Positions 26,531 through 36,531 of a DNA stretch of 64,000 nt are shown here, one piece after another. The stretch covers positions 2,976,001 through 3,040,000 of the forward strand of contig NZ_CP194041.2 of assembly GCF_050870875.2 (NCBI RefSeq), in the 5' to 3' direction. Made by a program: the position numbers and the translations under genes. This DNA comes from Agarivorans sp050870875. Its GTDB lineage: Bacteria > Pseudomonadota > Gammaproteobacteria > Enterobacterales > Celerinatantimonadaceae. The number at the start of each line of letters is the position of its first letter. Within the stretch, counting starts at the first letter, position 1. The notes under the pieces are model-generated. The model did not search any database. It was not told the DNA's origin and was given only the letters and a program-made list of their open reading frames with translations.

Positions 26531-28303
26531 ATGAACCAGAGTGAGTCAGGAATACAGCGAATGTTGGGCGCCGAAGGAGCGAATTGGATAAGTTTTTCCG
26601 GTCACTCCTGCCAAGGGGGCCGCGATCAAAACCAAGATGCATTTATCGTCAAATCGCCATTAAGCAGCGATGAACTCACCTATAAGGGCATTCTTGGATG
26701 CATCGCTGATGGCGTGAGTTGCAGTGAACAAGGGCAGCGCGCGAGCCATACTGCGGTCACTCAATTTGTCAGCGACTACTATTCAACACCAGTTAGTTGG
26801 AGTGTGAAACATGCGGTGATGAAAATTCTCAATCCCCTAAATTATTGGCTCTTTTCACAAGGAAAACCCCATCTACAACACAATGGCATGATCACCACAT
26901 TCAGCGCCATTATTTTTAAATCAAATACCGCCCACCTATTTCACGTAGGAGATAGCCGAATTTATCGATATAGAGATCAGCAACTAACCTTGCTGACTCG
27001 AGATCATCAACGGATAGGCAGTGGCACAAACGGAGTATTAACACGCGCCTTGGGAATGGATGAGCACCTAGAAATCGACTATCAAAGCTGTTTACTTCAA
27101 GCAGGCGATCGATTTGTGCTAACCACCGATGGGGTTCACGAATTTATTCCAGATGACCAATTACAGCAGTTACTTTGCCAGTCACTGCCAATAACCCGTC
27201 TCAGCGAGCAAATATGTCAGGCGGCGCTGGAACGAGGCAGCAGCGATAATACCAGCTGCATTGCTTTTGAAATACTCAACTTAACCAAATATGATCTGTT
27301 AGAGCACCAACAAATACTACTAGCTAGAAACATCCCACCAGCACTAGGCGAAGGGCATGTTATCGACCATTTTCAAGTACTGAAAGTGCTCTACGAAGGC
27401 AGTCGAAGCCATCTGTACCTGGCAATGGATAAGATTGCCAATCAAAAACGAGTCATTAAAGTCCCTTCACTGAATGCACAAGACGAGCGCGCGACCCTCC
27501 AGCGATTCGCCAACGAGTATTGGATTGCTTCTCAACTGCAAAACCCTCGCATCATGAAGATGTATCCTTGCCCCGCAACCAGCGACTATCTCTACCAAAT
27601 CTGTGAATATATCGAAGGGGTGACGCTACGCCAGTGGATGCTTGATAACCCTTGTCCGTCCTTAAAAACCGTCAGAGAAATATTGAAAGAAGTGATTGCT
27701 GCTTTACGGGTTTTGCAGCGCGCCGATATGGTTCATCGAGATCTAAAACCAGAAAACATTATGCTGATGCCCGGCAATTTGGTAAAAATTATCGATTTTG
27801 GCACGGTCGAGGTTAAAGGCGCCTTGGAAGCCTTGCCTGAAGTAAACCAAGCGCTCCCCTTGGGTTCGGTGAATTACACCGCACCAGAATACATAAATAC
27901 AGGCCAAGCCACAATTTACTCGGATCTATTTTCCGTCGCCGTGATCGGCTATGAAATGTTATGTGGGAAACTGCCTTTTAAAAGCTCATCACAACAAAAT
28001 ATCCAACATGCTAGACAAATAAAATGGGCCTATCGGCCAATGCAACAGAGCCGTTCTGATATCCCCTTATGGGTGGATTTAGCGTTTGCAAAAGCCACTT
28101 CTCCTCAGCCAAATCAGCGCTACTCTGCCTTGGGGGATTTTATCACTGATATTTATAGCCCTAATATGGCACTATCTAAACGAACAGAAAATAGACCTTT
28201 ATTAAAACGAAATCCGTTATTGTTTTGGAAATGTCTGGCCTTATTCGCTAGTGTGCTCTCGCTTATCGAAGGGCTTTTACTTTTATCACAGAGAATACAA
28301 TAA
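26531..28303 (+). CDS. Bifunctional PP2C phosphatase / Ser-Thr protein kinase
   Basis: A 590-residue fusion. Residues ~15-250 form a PP2C phosphatase with metal-binding aspartates (GGRDQNQDAF, GCIADGVS, LTTDGVHEF, GSSDNTSC). Residues ~275-540 form a Hanks-type kinase with the invariant lysine in RVIKVP, HRDLKPENIML and IDFGTVEV; the glycine-rich loop is degenerate (LYEGSRSHLYLA). A C-terminal membrane helix (about 560-585) anchors it. Such fusions recur in nitrate-assimilation clusters, where their targets are unknown. It is followed after 8 bp by the sensor-kinase gene. Confidence 0.9.
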   Translation: MNQSESGIQRMLGAEGANWISFSGHSCQGGRDQNQDAFIVKSPLSSDELTYKGILGCIADGVSCSEQGQRASHTAVTQFVSDYYSTPVSWSVKHAVMKILNPLNYWLFSQGKPHLQHNGMITTFSAIIFKSNTAHLFHVGDSRIYRYRDQQLTLLTRDHQRIGSGTNGVLTRALGMDEHLEIDYQSCLLQAGDRFVLTTDGVHEFIPDDQLQQLLCQSLPITRLSEQICQAALERGSSDNTSCIAFEILNLTKYDLLEHQQILLARNIPPALGEGHVIDHFQVLKVLYEGSRSHLYLAMDKIANQKRVIKVPSLNAQDERATLQRFANEYWIASQLQNPRIMKMYPCPATSDYLYQICEYIEGVTLRQWMLDNPCPSLKTVREILKEVIAALRVLQRADMVHRDLKPENIMLMPGNLVKIIDFGTVEVKGALEALPEVNQALPLGSVNYTAPEYINTGQATIYSDLFSVAVIGYEMLCGKLPFKSSSQQNIQHARQIKWAYRPMQQSRSDIPLWVDLAFAKATSPQPNQRYSALGDFITDIYSPNMALSKRTENRPLLKRNPLLFWKCLALFASVLSLIEGLLLLSQRIQ

Positions 28304-28311
28304 ACATTGCT

Positions 28312-30123
28312 ATGGTTGCATTAGTGTTTCATAAATTTGGTCGCTCCGTTGTACTTCGAATTACGTCGATGATGATTAGCGTGATTTTAATGGCATTCAT
28401 CAGCATTTTTTCTTCGATGTATATGTCTCAAATCAGCGAGAATGACGGAAAAGCCATCAACCTCTCGGGCTCGCTGCGCATGATGAGCTACCGGATCACG
28501 ACCCAAGCCGCCACCTTACAAAAGTCGCCCAATCAACAAAACCAGCAAAAAGTACAAGCTCTGATCCAACGTTTCGAAACCTTATTTAGCGACCCGGTCC
28601 TTAAAAAGGATTTCATACGTTTTAACGAAATCGAACTACAACAAGAATACCAAGCCATTCGTCACAGCTGGCAAACCGTGATCAAGCCGCAATTAGCCAA
28701 TGCCGATCAACATTTCGACTTAGAGCGATTTTTGCCCACCTTAGAATCCTTCGTCGAGAACATTGACCAGCTGGTTTACGGCTATCAACAAGTACTAGAA
28801 GAGCGCCTCGCTCTACTGAAGATAATTCAAACCGTAATGCTGTCGATTACTTTGCTGCTGATTGGTTTATCCTTGTATTCGATTCATCGACATATTGCAC
28901 AACCACTCAAGGCATTAACTGCGGTTGCCGAAGCCTCATCCAAGGGAGATTGGAGTAAACGCTGTCATATTGAACGTGAAGACGAATTGGGGCTGTTGTC
29001 GCAAACCATCAATCAGGCTCACGACAGTATTCAAGCAATCCATCGAGACCTAGAACAACGGATCCACAATAAAACCATCCAGTTGAGTCGAAACAATGAA
29101 ATTTTAACCTTTCTGTATAACGTGGCTCAGCAGGTAAATCAGTCGCATCTCGGCCAGCTTGCTTTTCGCGCTATTCTTGAGGAATTATGTTTAGTGAGCG
29201 AACGAAAAAAAATTGAGCTCAAACTATTCGCCAATGACTATCAGTTGCCCTATCAACATATTATTGTTGACCACCAAAGCCCTCCAGAGCAGCACTCTGA
29301 ATCTACAGCGATCAGCACCTTTATCATCGAGCGGAACAATACCCAATTTGGCGAACTTATCGTAGCAGATGATCCCAGTGCTCCCTTAGAAGACTGGCAA
29401 CAGAATTTATTACATTCCCTGGTCGATCAATTCGCAATCGCCTTAAGCTTAACCGAGCAACTCAATCAACAACGACGCATCGCCTTATTGGACGAACGGT
29501 CGATCATCGCCCGCGAGCTGCACGATTCATTAGCACAATCCTTGTCCTATTTAAAAATACAAGTCACCCGTATCGAAAAAGGCCTACAAGACGTTGATGT
29601 TCCAGAACAGGTGAGCAAACCGGTAGCAGAGCTTAAGGAAGGCCTCAGCTCAGCCTATCGACAATTGCGCGAGCTGCTCACGACATTTCGTTTGCAAATT
29701 GGCAATGGTGGCTTAAAGGCAGCACTGACCGATACCATCAAAACCCTCGCAGAGCGCAGTGACATCGATATTCGCCTTGACTACGACTGCACGCACGTAC
29801 CTTTTGAGCCCAGTGAAGCCATTCATATTTTACAAATCACCAAAGAAGCCTTACAAAATGCCATCAAGCACTCCCATGGCTCGTTGGTCAGCATATCGTT
29901 GATTGAAAAGTCAAATAAATCAATTGAATTGTTGATCAAAGATAATGGAATTGGTATCAAAGAGATGGCGCTAAAATTAAACCATTATGGAACAGAAATT
30001 ATGCAGGAGCGTTGTCATTCCTTACATGGCGAATTAACCATCCGCTCCCCTGATACGATGGGGACCGAAGTCGGTCTAACTTTCCTGCCAAATTATCTGA
30101 GTAAAGTCGAGAAAAATGCTTAA
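28312..30123 (+). CDS. NarX-like nitrate-sensing histidine kinase
   Basis: A 603-residue membrane sensor kinase. TM1 is at about 16-38, then a PilJ/NarX-type periplasmic helical domain containing AINLSGSLRMMSYRI, which matches the NarX P-box that binds nitrate. TM2 lies at about 178-200, then HAMP (~205-255), a GAF-like region, a HisKA_3 dimerisation domain with the phosphorylated histidine in IIARELHDSLAQSLSYLK, and an ATPase domain (EALQNAIKHSHG, IKDNGIGI). It would phosphorylate the NarL-like regulator encoded 50 bp downstream. Position in the nas cluster supports nitrate as the signal. Confidence 0.88.
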   Translation: MVALVFHKFGRSVVLRITSMMISVILMAFISIFSSMYMSQISENDGKAINLSGSLRMMSYRITTQAATLQKSPNQQNQQKVQALIQRFETLFSDPVLKKDFIRFNEIELQQEYQAIRHSWQTVIKPQLANADQHFDLERFLPTLESFVENIDQLVYGYQQVLEERLALLKIIQTVMLSITLLLIGLSLYSIHRHIAQPLKALTAVAEASSKGDWSKRCHIEREDELGLLSQTINQAHDSIQAIHRDLEQRIHNKTIQLSRNNEILTFLYNVAQQVNQSHLGQLAFRAILEELCLVSERKKIELKLFANDYQLPYQHIIVDHQSPPEQHSESTAISTFIIERNNTQFGELIVADDPSAPLEDWQQNLLHSLVDQFAIALSLTEQLNQQRRIALLDERSIIARELHDSLAQSLSYLKIQVTRIEKGLQDVDVPEQVSKPVAELKEGLSSAYRQLRELLTTFRLQIGNGGLKAALTDTIKTLAERSDIDIRLDYDCTHVPFEPSEAIHILQITKEALQNAIKHSHGSLVSISLIEKSNKSIELLIKDNGIGIKEMALKLNHYGTEIMQERCHSLHGELTIRSPDTMGTEVGLTFLPNYLSKVEKNA

Positions 30124-30172
30124 TCTGCCTGAATAGCGTTAAGCCGAATGAACTTGTGACAAGGAGTGTAAT

Positions 30173-30820
30173 GTGAGTACAAATGCAGCAACGGTGATGT
30201 TAGTCGATGATCACCCGCTATTTCGTAAAGGCTTACAGCAACTGATTGCCATGGAAGATGATCTGGTGGTACTGAGCGAGTATAACAATGGCTCGGACGC
30301 CATCATCGGGGCACTTCACGATGATCCTGATTTAATTATTTTAGACCTGAATATGCAAGGTATGGATGGCTTAGAAACCGTTCGTTTAATGCGTGAACAA
30401 CACATCACCGCTCGCATTGTGATGTTAACTGTATCTGACGCCGAAGATGATGTATTAGCCGCCATTGAAAATGGAGCCGACGGTTACTTACTCAAAGATA
30501 TGGAACCAGAAGACATTGTTGAAAACATTAAACAAGCGGTATTGGGAAAGCTGGCCCTATCTGATCGTCTGACTAAAGTTCTCGCCCAATCATGGCACAA
30601 ACCCAAGCAACAGCCAGATGAAAACTTACTGGAAAGCTTAACTGGCCGAGAATCCCAAATTTTGATACTGATCGCCAAAGGCATGAGTAACAAACTGATT
30701 GCCCAAGAACTACGAATTACTGATGCCACCGTGAAAGTCCATGTAAAACACTTACTCAAGAAATTAAACTTACGCTCACGCTTAGAAGCTGCGGTTTGGC
30801 TGAAAGATCAGCAATTATAA
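30173..30820 (+). CDS. NarL-like response regulator
   Basis: A 215-residue regulator: receiver domain with acidic pocket DD at 12-13 and phosphoacceptor D58 (LIILDLNMQGMDGLE), and a C-terminal LuxR-type helix-turn-helix (LTGRESQILILIAKGMSNKL, then ITDATVKVHVKHLLKKL). The start is GTG preceded by AAGGAG. It lacks an AAA+ domain, so it cannot itself drive the sigma-54 promoters of nasA and cobA; it may assist another activator, repress, or act at unseen promoters. The 7-2-7 dyad at 20847-20862 is a likely target. Confidence 0.9.
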   Translation: MSTNAATVMLVDDHPLFRKGLQQLIAMEDDLVVLSEYNNGSDAIIGALHDDPDLIILDLNMQGMDGLETVRLMREQHITARIVMLTVSDAEDDVLAAIENGADGYLLKDMEPEDIVENIKQAVLGKLALSDRLTKVLAQSWHKPKQQPDENLLESLTGRESQILILIAKGMSNKLIAQELRITDATVKVHVKHLLKKLNLRSRLEAAVWLKDQQL

Positions 30821-30900
30821 AAAACAGAAATAAACTAAAACCTTAAACGAGATTTCGATTGGCAGCTCAAATTTGATCCCACTATTTCCGCTCAAAAGGC

Positions 30901-31674
30901 TTACTGGGGAATATTGTATTTTTGCAGGATTTGCATATACTGAGCACCCGATTTAAATTTGTTCAATTCATCAGAAAACTGCTTCACGAATGTTCGCTCA
31001 ACATTTAGCTGATTAAACGCGATATAGAAATGCGTAGAGTCGATGGGATTAGCAGTAAGGGCTGCAACACTATTTTCAATACCACGTTTCTTTGCTAAAA
31101 ACATTCCCGTAAGATAATCGCTGATGATGTAATCAACCCGCCCTGCAACCAACTTTTTAAAATTTAATTCTTCCCCGGCGACCAGTTCATAATTATTTTC
31201 TTTTTTGACAAATTCCCAGAGCGCTTCACTGTATCTAACATCAATCACTAAACCAATTCGTTTCCCCTTTAGATCTTCAAAAGAATCAAATTTAAGTTTT
31301 CCAACATCAGCTCTACGGATAAAAAACACCCATTGGGCATCTAAGAGATGTTCATCCGGGTAATGAAAAAGCGCCTCTCTATCCTTGCTTTTCATAATCG
31401 TATAAAGGCTATCCGTTTGGCCAACTTTGAGCATACGCAAGGCTCTTGCCCACGGATAGATGGTATTCTTGTAATCAACGCCCATGTTCTGAAATACTTC
31501 GGCCACGATTTCCGAGACCACTCCCCCAACTTCTCCGTTTTCAAGCTTATAGACGTAAGGCGGAAACTCAGGGGAGGCAACTCTAAGCAAAGTCTGAGCT
31601 TGCGCCAACAAAGAAACAGGTAAAGTCAGCCAGCACATCAGCAAAAAAAAGAAAACAGATTTTGTCATATTCAT
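30901..31674 (-). CDS. Periplasmic solute-binding protein, family 3 (amino-acid type)
   Basis: A 257-residue exported protein with a signal peptide ending near LAQA. It shows the SBP_bac_3 fold: LLRVASPEFPPYVYKLENGEVGG (quoted in part: VASPEFPPYVY), GGVVSEIVAEVFQ, and DLKGKRIGLVIDVRY. No permease or ATPase gene is adjacent, so it may be an orphan binding protein or a sensor component. The ATG follows a strong AAGGGGG ribosome site. Confidence 0.83.
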   Translation of the reverse strand: MNMTKSVFFFLLMCWLTLPVSLLAQAQTLLRVASPEFPPYVYKLENGEVGGVVSEIVAEVFQNMGVDYKNTIYPWARALRMLKVGQTDSLYTIMKSKDREALFHYPDEHLLDAQWVFFIRRADVGKLKFDSFEDLKGKRIGLVIDVRYSEALWEFVKKENNYELVAGEELNFKKLVAGRVDYIISDYLTGMFLAKKRGIENSVAALTANPIDSTHFYIAFNQLNVERTFVKQFSDELNKFKSGAQYMQILQKYNIPQ

Positions 31675-32899
31675 TAACCCCCTTAATTCAAAACAACGAA
31701 TAAGCTATCGGAAAAAACTGGGGCATCGGGTCACCAGCCACTTTTTCACACTGGGAAGACTTATCAAAATAACCATTCCATCATCAGACTACAGACCCAT
31801 TTAACTAAATATAATTCTAAGCCAAAACCATAAGACCCGCACAAAATAGTTAAAAATGTGTACGGTAGAGCTAAAGACAAGATAATAAACGGTTGGCAAG
31901 CAGTTAAAGATCAATGATGGCGAGATGAAACAGCAGCATGCTTTCATCGATGAAACCGAGCCTTACACGGATAAATATAAGCGAGCTGAGCTGATGGCTC
32001 TGCGCCAACAAACTCTAGGGACGCGTATCGATGCTTCAACCATTGATTGAACAATAAACAGTGAGACTCCTTCGACAAAGCGTAAACAGCCAAGGCCCTA
32101 CGTATTAATGGACAGCTATTGTATAAAACAAACTAAGATCACACGAAATAATATAAAACAATCTTTATCCACTCATATCAAAGCCAAGCCTCAAGCAAAA
32201 CAGCTATAAAAAGCAAATAACTTAAAGTGACTACTAATAAATGCCCACTCATCAAGGGGGTTGTTAAATACTGTTCGCCTCCGCGCTCAGTTGTTAGAGT
32301 AAATAGTCTAAACACTTTAGGGTTAACCCATATTCTATAAAACCAATAAGAATAAAAATTAATAATTTATGCGCAAGATGTTACGTTTTAAAAAAAATAA
32401 AAACAAAAGACCACTGATTTCAAAAAATATAAAACCAATAAATCAATCACTTAAAGATTAACTCTTGGAAATTAGTAAGGAAATAAATAAAGAGGTAACA
32501 CAAACAACCTGCCATAACACCAAGTGAGGTATAAAAAATTTCTGGAAGAATCTATCCAGCGAGTTTCGCCAACAACCAAGCTCGATTATAAGATATTGAT
32601 TTTTATATGAAATAATGCGCCTGACAGGTAAGATGAAAACTCACACTTGGTGTTCAAATGAACCCGTTCACTTTGTCTTTCATTTATATGAGCAAACAAG
32701 GTTGCTCACTATTTATATAATAAGTATTTTCATACTATAAATAATCAAAAACCATGCATAAATCACACATACTTACTCTTATATGCGTTCAAGATCTCAA
32801 AATAAAAGCTTGTATTTGATAAATTACTCACACCGAAAACATCACTTATAAATAAAAACTTCGGTTACACAATTGAACTTATACATGGAGTATATAAAC
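31675..32899. other. Long AT-rich leader/intergenic region before the pectate lyase gene
   Basis: About 1.2 kb without a convincing gene, very AT-rich from about 32100 onward. A short frame (31925-32050, +) reads like protein but matches nothing I know. An 11-bp inverted repeat AACACCAAGTG (32516-32526) / CACTTGGTGTT (32644-32654) is separated by 117 bases. The divergent promoters of the binding protein and pectate lyase must lie here. Confidence 0.45.
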
Positions 32900-34990
32900 T
32901 TGAATAGATTACGAACCAAAAAAATAATATCAAGCCTCGTGACAGGTGTCAGCCTGTTTCCCTTAGCTCTACACATTCAAGCCGCAGAATACTGTAAAGA
33001 CCAACCTGTTGACGGTGCTATATATAAAATAGTCAATGTTGGTTCTGAATTATTGCTTGCCGCAGAATCAGATTCAGAAAATGCAAATGTAGCAATTGAA
33101 AACAATGCAGGAAAAAACTCGCAACGCTTCTATTTAAACTACCAATCCAGCACTCATTATTGGACGATTCAAGCATCCAACACCGATTATGCGGCGAGCG
33201 TTAAAGATAGCTCGAGTAGCAACGGTGCAACGGTTCGACAAGAAACATATGATTTTGGCGATAATCAACAATGGGAGCTCAAGCAAGCCACCTCAGGTGA
33301 TTACATAGGTGCTTACAAAATTGTAAATAAAAAGTCGTCATTATCTTTAAGTGCTAACGGTACCAGTAACGGTTCAAATGTTCGCCAAGAAAACGACAGC
33401 AATACCGATACCCAACGTTGGTGGCTAGAGCCTGTAACCAGCAGTTGTTCTGGCTCTGCGGTGACCGAAAGCGTGGTGCTCAATGGCTCGGCTGGAGATG
33501 GCATCGTCAAATTAAGTTGGAATGACTCGAATACCAACTCAAATTACCAAATTTACCAAGATACCGACAGTGATCCTTCTGGTCGAACTCGCATTGCCAG
33601 CGTGTCGCCAAGCACCCTGAGTTACACAGCTTCCGGTCTACAAAACGGCAAAACCTATTACTTCTGGGTTAAATATACCAACAGTGATGGCGGCTACTCG
33701 AACTCATCGATGTTTAGTGCTACTCCCAAAGCTTCATCTTCTGGTGGCTCTAACGGCGATTCGTCCAGTTCTGCTGCTGCCCCAACGGCCGACGCAGCCA
33801 AATATGCAGGAGCCAACAGCGAGCCTAGAACCAACGGCTACCCTTCTTTTATTAAGAGTACCGTGAGCGGCGCAACCGTCGTATCTAGCTTAAGTAGTCT
33901 ATTAAGTGCAATTGATAAAGCCAGCGCTGGTGATGTGATTTACATCCGTAGCGGCACTTATAAACCGTCTTCGCCAATTATTATCGACAACGATGGCTCC
34001 TCCTCTAAAACCATTGTGCTCAGTGCATACCCAGGGGATAACCGACCCGTCTTAGATTTTTCTGCAATGTCTGAAAGTGGTTCAAACCGCGGTATCGAAA
34101 TGAAAGCCGATTACTGGCACATCTACGGCTTTGATATTAAAAAAGCCGGTGACAACGGTATGCATATGACTGGATCGCACAATACAGTTGAATTTATGGC
34201 TTTCTATGAAAATGCCGATACTGGCTTACAAATAGACAGCAATGCTGCGTACAACTTCATCAAAAATTCAGACTCTTACTACAATGCAGACTCTTCATTA
34301 GAAAATGCGGATGGTTTTGCGGCGAAGTTAGGTGTGGGTACCGGTAACTATTTCTACGGCTGCCGTGCTTGGCAGAACTTAGATGATGGTTTTGATGGAT
34401 ACTTGCGTGACAACGGCAGCAGCATCACCACAACCCATGAATATTCTTGGATGATCCGAAACGGTTATCAAAAGAATGGTTCAGAAGGTGTGGGCGACGG
34501 TAACGGTTTTAAAACGGGTGGTAGTGACAATAAAGATCTTGCCCACAACGGCATTTACATTAACACCATCTCTGCCGATAACACGGCTGACGGTTACGAC
34601 CAAAACAGTAACCGTGGTGAAGTCACCATCTACAATGCGATATCCTACAAGAATGCACGCAACTATGGTTTAGGTGATGGCAGTAGTCGTCAACTTAAAA
34701 AACTCACCATCAAAAACAGTATTTCTTTAGATGGTGACAGTAGTGACAAACTTGACGCAGCATCAACAAGCATCAGTAAAAACGGCTGGCAAAATGTATC
34801 AACCTCTTCTTCTGACTTTGTAAGTTTGAACGTGGATGACCTACTGGCTGACCGTCAAGATGATGGTAGCCTGCCAGTGGTTGATTTCTTCCACCTGAAA
34901 AGTGACAGTGATTTAATTGATGCAGGGACCAATGTTGGTTTGAGCTACAACGGCTCAGCGCCCGATATCGGTGCTTTCGAATCGAACTAA
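32900..34990 (+). CDS. Secreted pectate lyase, family PL9, with ricin-type lectin and Fn3 domains
   Basis: A ~696-residue secreted enzyme that should cleave polygalacturonate by beta-elimination. Order: signal peptide (ends near IQAA), ricin-like beta-trefoil (about 25-185; repeated YKIVN...S.L..A and QRWWLEP), Fn3 domain (about 190-275), Ser/Gly linker, and a right-handed beta-helix PL9 domain (from ~300). PL9 landmarks are AGDVIYIRSGTY, NGMHMTGSHNTVEFMAFYENADTGLQI, and ENADGFAAKLGVG, whose lysine aligns with the catalytic base of Pel9A. I prefer TTG 32900 because GGAG precedes it at 9 bp; ATG 32885 is the alternative. A terminator follows. Confidence 0.9.
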   Translation: MNRLRTKKIISSLVTGVSLFPLALHIQAAEYCKDQPVDGAIYKIVNVGSELLLAAESDSENANVAIENNAGKNSQRFYLNYQSSTHYWTIQASNTDYAASVKDSSSSNGATVRQETYDFGDNQQWELKQATSGDYIGAYKIVNKKSSLSLSANGTSNGSNVRQENDSNTDTQRWWLEPVTSSCSGSAVTESVVLNGSAGDGIVKLSWNDSNTNSNYQIYQDTDSDPSGRTRIASVSPSTLSYTASGLQNGKTYYFWVKYTNSDGGYSNSSMFSATPKASSSGGSNGDSSSSAAAPTADAAKYAGANSEPRTNGYPSFIKSTVSGATVVSSLSSLLSAIDKASAGDVIYIRSGTYKPSSPIIIDNDGSSSKTIVLSAYPGDNRPVLDFSAMSESGSNRGIEMKADYWHIYGFDIKKAGDNGMHMTGSHNTVEFMAFYENADTGLQIDSNAAYNFIKNSDSYYNADSSLENADGFAAKLGVGTGNYFYGCRAWQNLDDGFDGYLRDNGSSITTTHEYSWMIRNGYQKNGSEGVGDGNGFKTGGSDNKDLAHNGIYINTISADNTADGYDQNSNRGEVTIYNAISYKNARNYGLGDGSSRQLKKLTIKNSISLDGDSSDKLDAASTSISKNGWQNVSTSSSDFVSLNVDDLLADRQDDGSLPVVDFFHLKSDSDLIDAGTNVGLSYNGSAPDIGAFESN

Positions 34991-35018
34991 GCATAACCGT
35001 TTAACACTGGCTTCATCT

Positions 35019-35046
35019 AAAGGGGACACATTGCTGTCCCCTTTTT
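35019..35046 (+). terminator. Rho-independent terminator of the pectate lyase gene
   Basis: AGGGGACA / TGTCCCCT stem with a 6-base loop followed by TTTT, 28 bases after the stop codon. Confidence 0.9.
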
Positions 35047-35184
35047 CTATCTTTCTTGGATAACAGACTTCGAGACGGACTCACCCGTAACGAGTCTTTA
35101 AGCGTGCATAACAAGACACACAAAGAACTTCCCTTGATAATGCTCCGAACAGCGATCTCAAGTTAGAATGCTTATCGAGAACAA

Positions 35185-36345
35185 CTACTTGGGACTTATT
35201 TTGTATAAATTGCCACTATCAGCGGTGAAGTAAAGATAACCTTGTGGATCCACCGTTAAGGCTCTAATTCGCTCGCCCAAGTCTTCAAATAAACGCTCTT
35301 CTCCTACAGGCATGCCCTGTTGGTTCATAATGATGCGATTCAGATGTTGCAGTTTTAACGCCCCACTGAATAAATCTCCTTGCCAGGCTGGAAAGGCGGC
35401 GCCTGTATAACTGAGTAACGAACCGGGTGCAATAGAGGGAATATACACTTTAAGGGGCGAATTTATACCCGGTAGGGTTTCAGCCTCGCCCACCTTGAGC
35501 GGCCCCCAATACTCTTGACCATGCGAGGTAAGCGGCCAGCCGTAATTCCCTCCTGCTTCAATTAAATTAAGCTCATCGCCACCACGAGGGCCGTGTTCTA
35601 TTGCCCACAAGCGATTGAACTTTCGGTCAAAAGCCAAGCCTTGCGGATTGCGATGACCATAACTATAAATGGCGTCGTCGACTTTGCTGTTCGCCACAAA
35701 TGGATTATTGCTCGGCACGCTACCATCGAGGTTCAAGCGCAATATAGTCGCGGCGTGGTTCAGAGTATTTTGCCCGTTATCTCTGTTTCCGCGATCGCCA
35801 ATAGAGAAGTAAATATGTTGCTGGGGATCAAATGCGATACGGCTACCATAATGGCGATTGGTAGCGCTCACAGAATCAGTGACCAACAAATCCTGCCAGT
35901 TAATCATCTGCACTTGGCCAAAGTCATTTATCACAATCTTGGCTTTGGCTAAGCTGGTGACCCCGCTATTGTTTTTTGGTTTGCTGTAGGTAAAGTAAAA
36001 CCAGCCGTCGGGGCCTTTAACCACATCTAGTAAGCCACCTTGACCTTGCGCCCAAATGGCGGGCAAGCCCGATATTTTTTGCCACGCTTGCTGACCAGCC
36101 TGGGTTTTAGTGAGATCGACACTGAGTAACTCACCATGACGTAAGGTAACCAGTAAGGTCGACGAGTTTAACCAAGCCATTGCCCAGGGCGTACCGGGCA
36201 GCTGAACCAGCTTTTCCACTTGCAGTGTATAGTCTTTGCTGGCCTGTAGTTGCAGTTTTTGAGCCGCCGAAACGCACCATGTAACGGCCCATAACAAACA
36301 AAGCATAACTTTAAACAACTGACTAAATACGGATGAGTTTGGCAT
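35185..36345 (-). CDS. PQQ-dependent sugar dehydrogenase (GSDH/YliI-like)
   Basis: A 386-residue exported six-bladed beta-propeller of the glucose/sorbosone dehydrogenase family, expected to oxidise sugars in the periplasm using PQQ. Motifs: PGTPWAMAWL, GQGGLLDV, SRIAFDPQQHIYFSIGDRG, YSYGHRNPQGLAFD, EHGPRGGDELNLIEAGGNYGWP. A signal peptide precedes (ends near VSAA). ATG 36345 follows TAGGAGG, which decides the start over an upstream frame extension. No PQQ synthesis genes are in the window. It is monocistronic. Confidence 0.9.
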   Translation of the reverse strand: MPNSSVFSQLFKVMLCLLWAVTWCVSAAQKLQLQASKDYTLQVEKLVQLPGTPWAMAWLNSSTLLVTLRHGELLSVDLTKTQAGQQAWQKISGLPAIWAQGQGGLLDVVKGPDGWFYFTYSKPKNNSGVTSLAKAKIVINDFGQVQMINWQDLLVTDSVSATNRHYGSRIAFDPQQHIYFSIGDRGNRDNGQNTLNHAATILRLNLDGSVPSNNPFVANSKVDDAIYSYGHRNPQGLAFDRKFNRLWAIEHGPRGGDELNLIEAGGNYGWPLTSHGQEYWGPLKVGEAETLPGINSPLKVYIPSIAPGSLLSYTGAAFPAWQGDLFSGALKLQHLNRIIMNQQGMPVGEERLFEDLGERIRALTVDPQGYLYFTADSGNLYKISPK

Positions 36346-36531
36346 AACACACCTCCTATAAAAGTGGCGCCCACTAAGCAATTTGAATATGTCGCTTGAT
36401 CATAGATCTAACGCAAAACTCAAATAGTGACAAGTCCTTGAACCATCCTCCCAATAATCAGCCCGCATTGCCCTTAAAACAAGCCGCCCCGCGTTAACCT
36501 AAGGAGGCTTATTTTGGTTAAGAAGTGGCGG

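Noticed and set aside
31925..32050. Short frame of 41 codons in the AT-rich region
   Set aside because: Protein-like composition, but no ribosome site and no family recognised.
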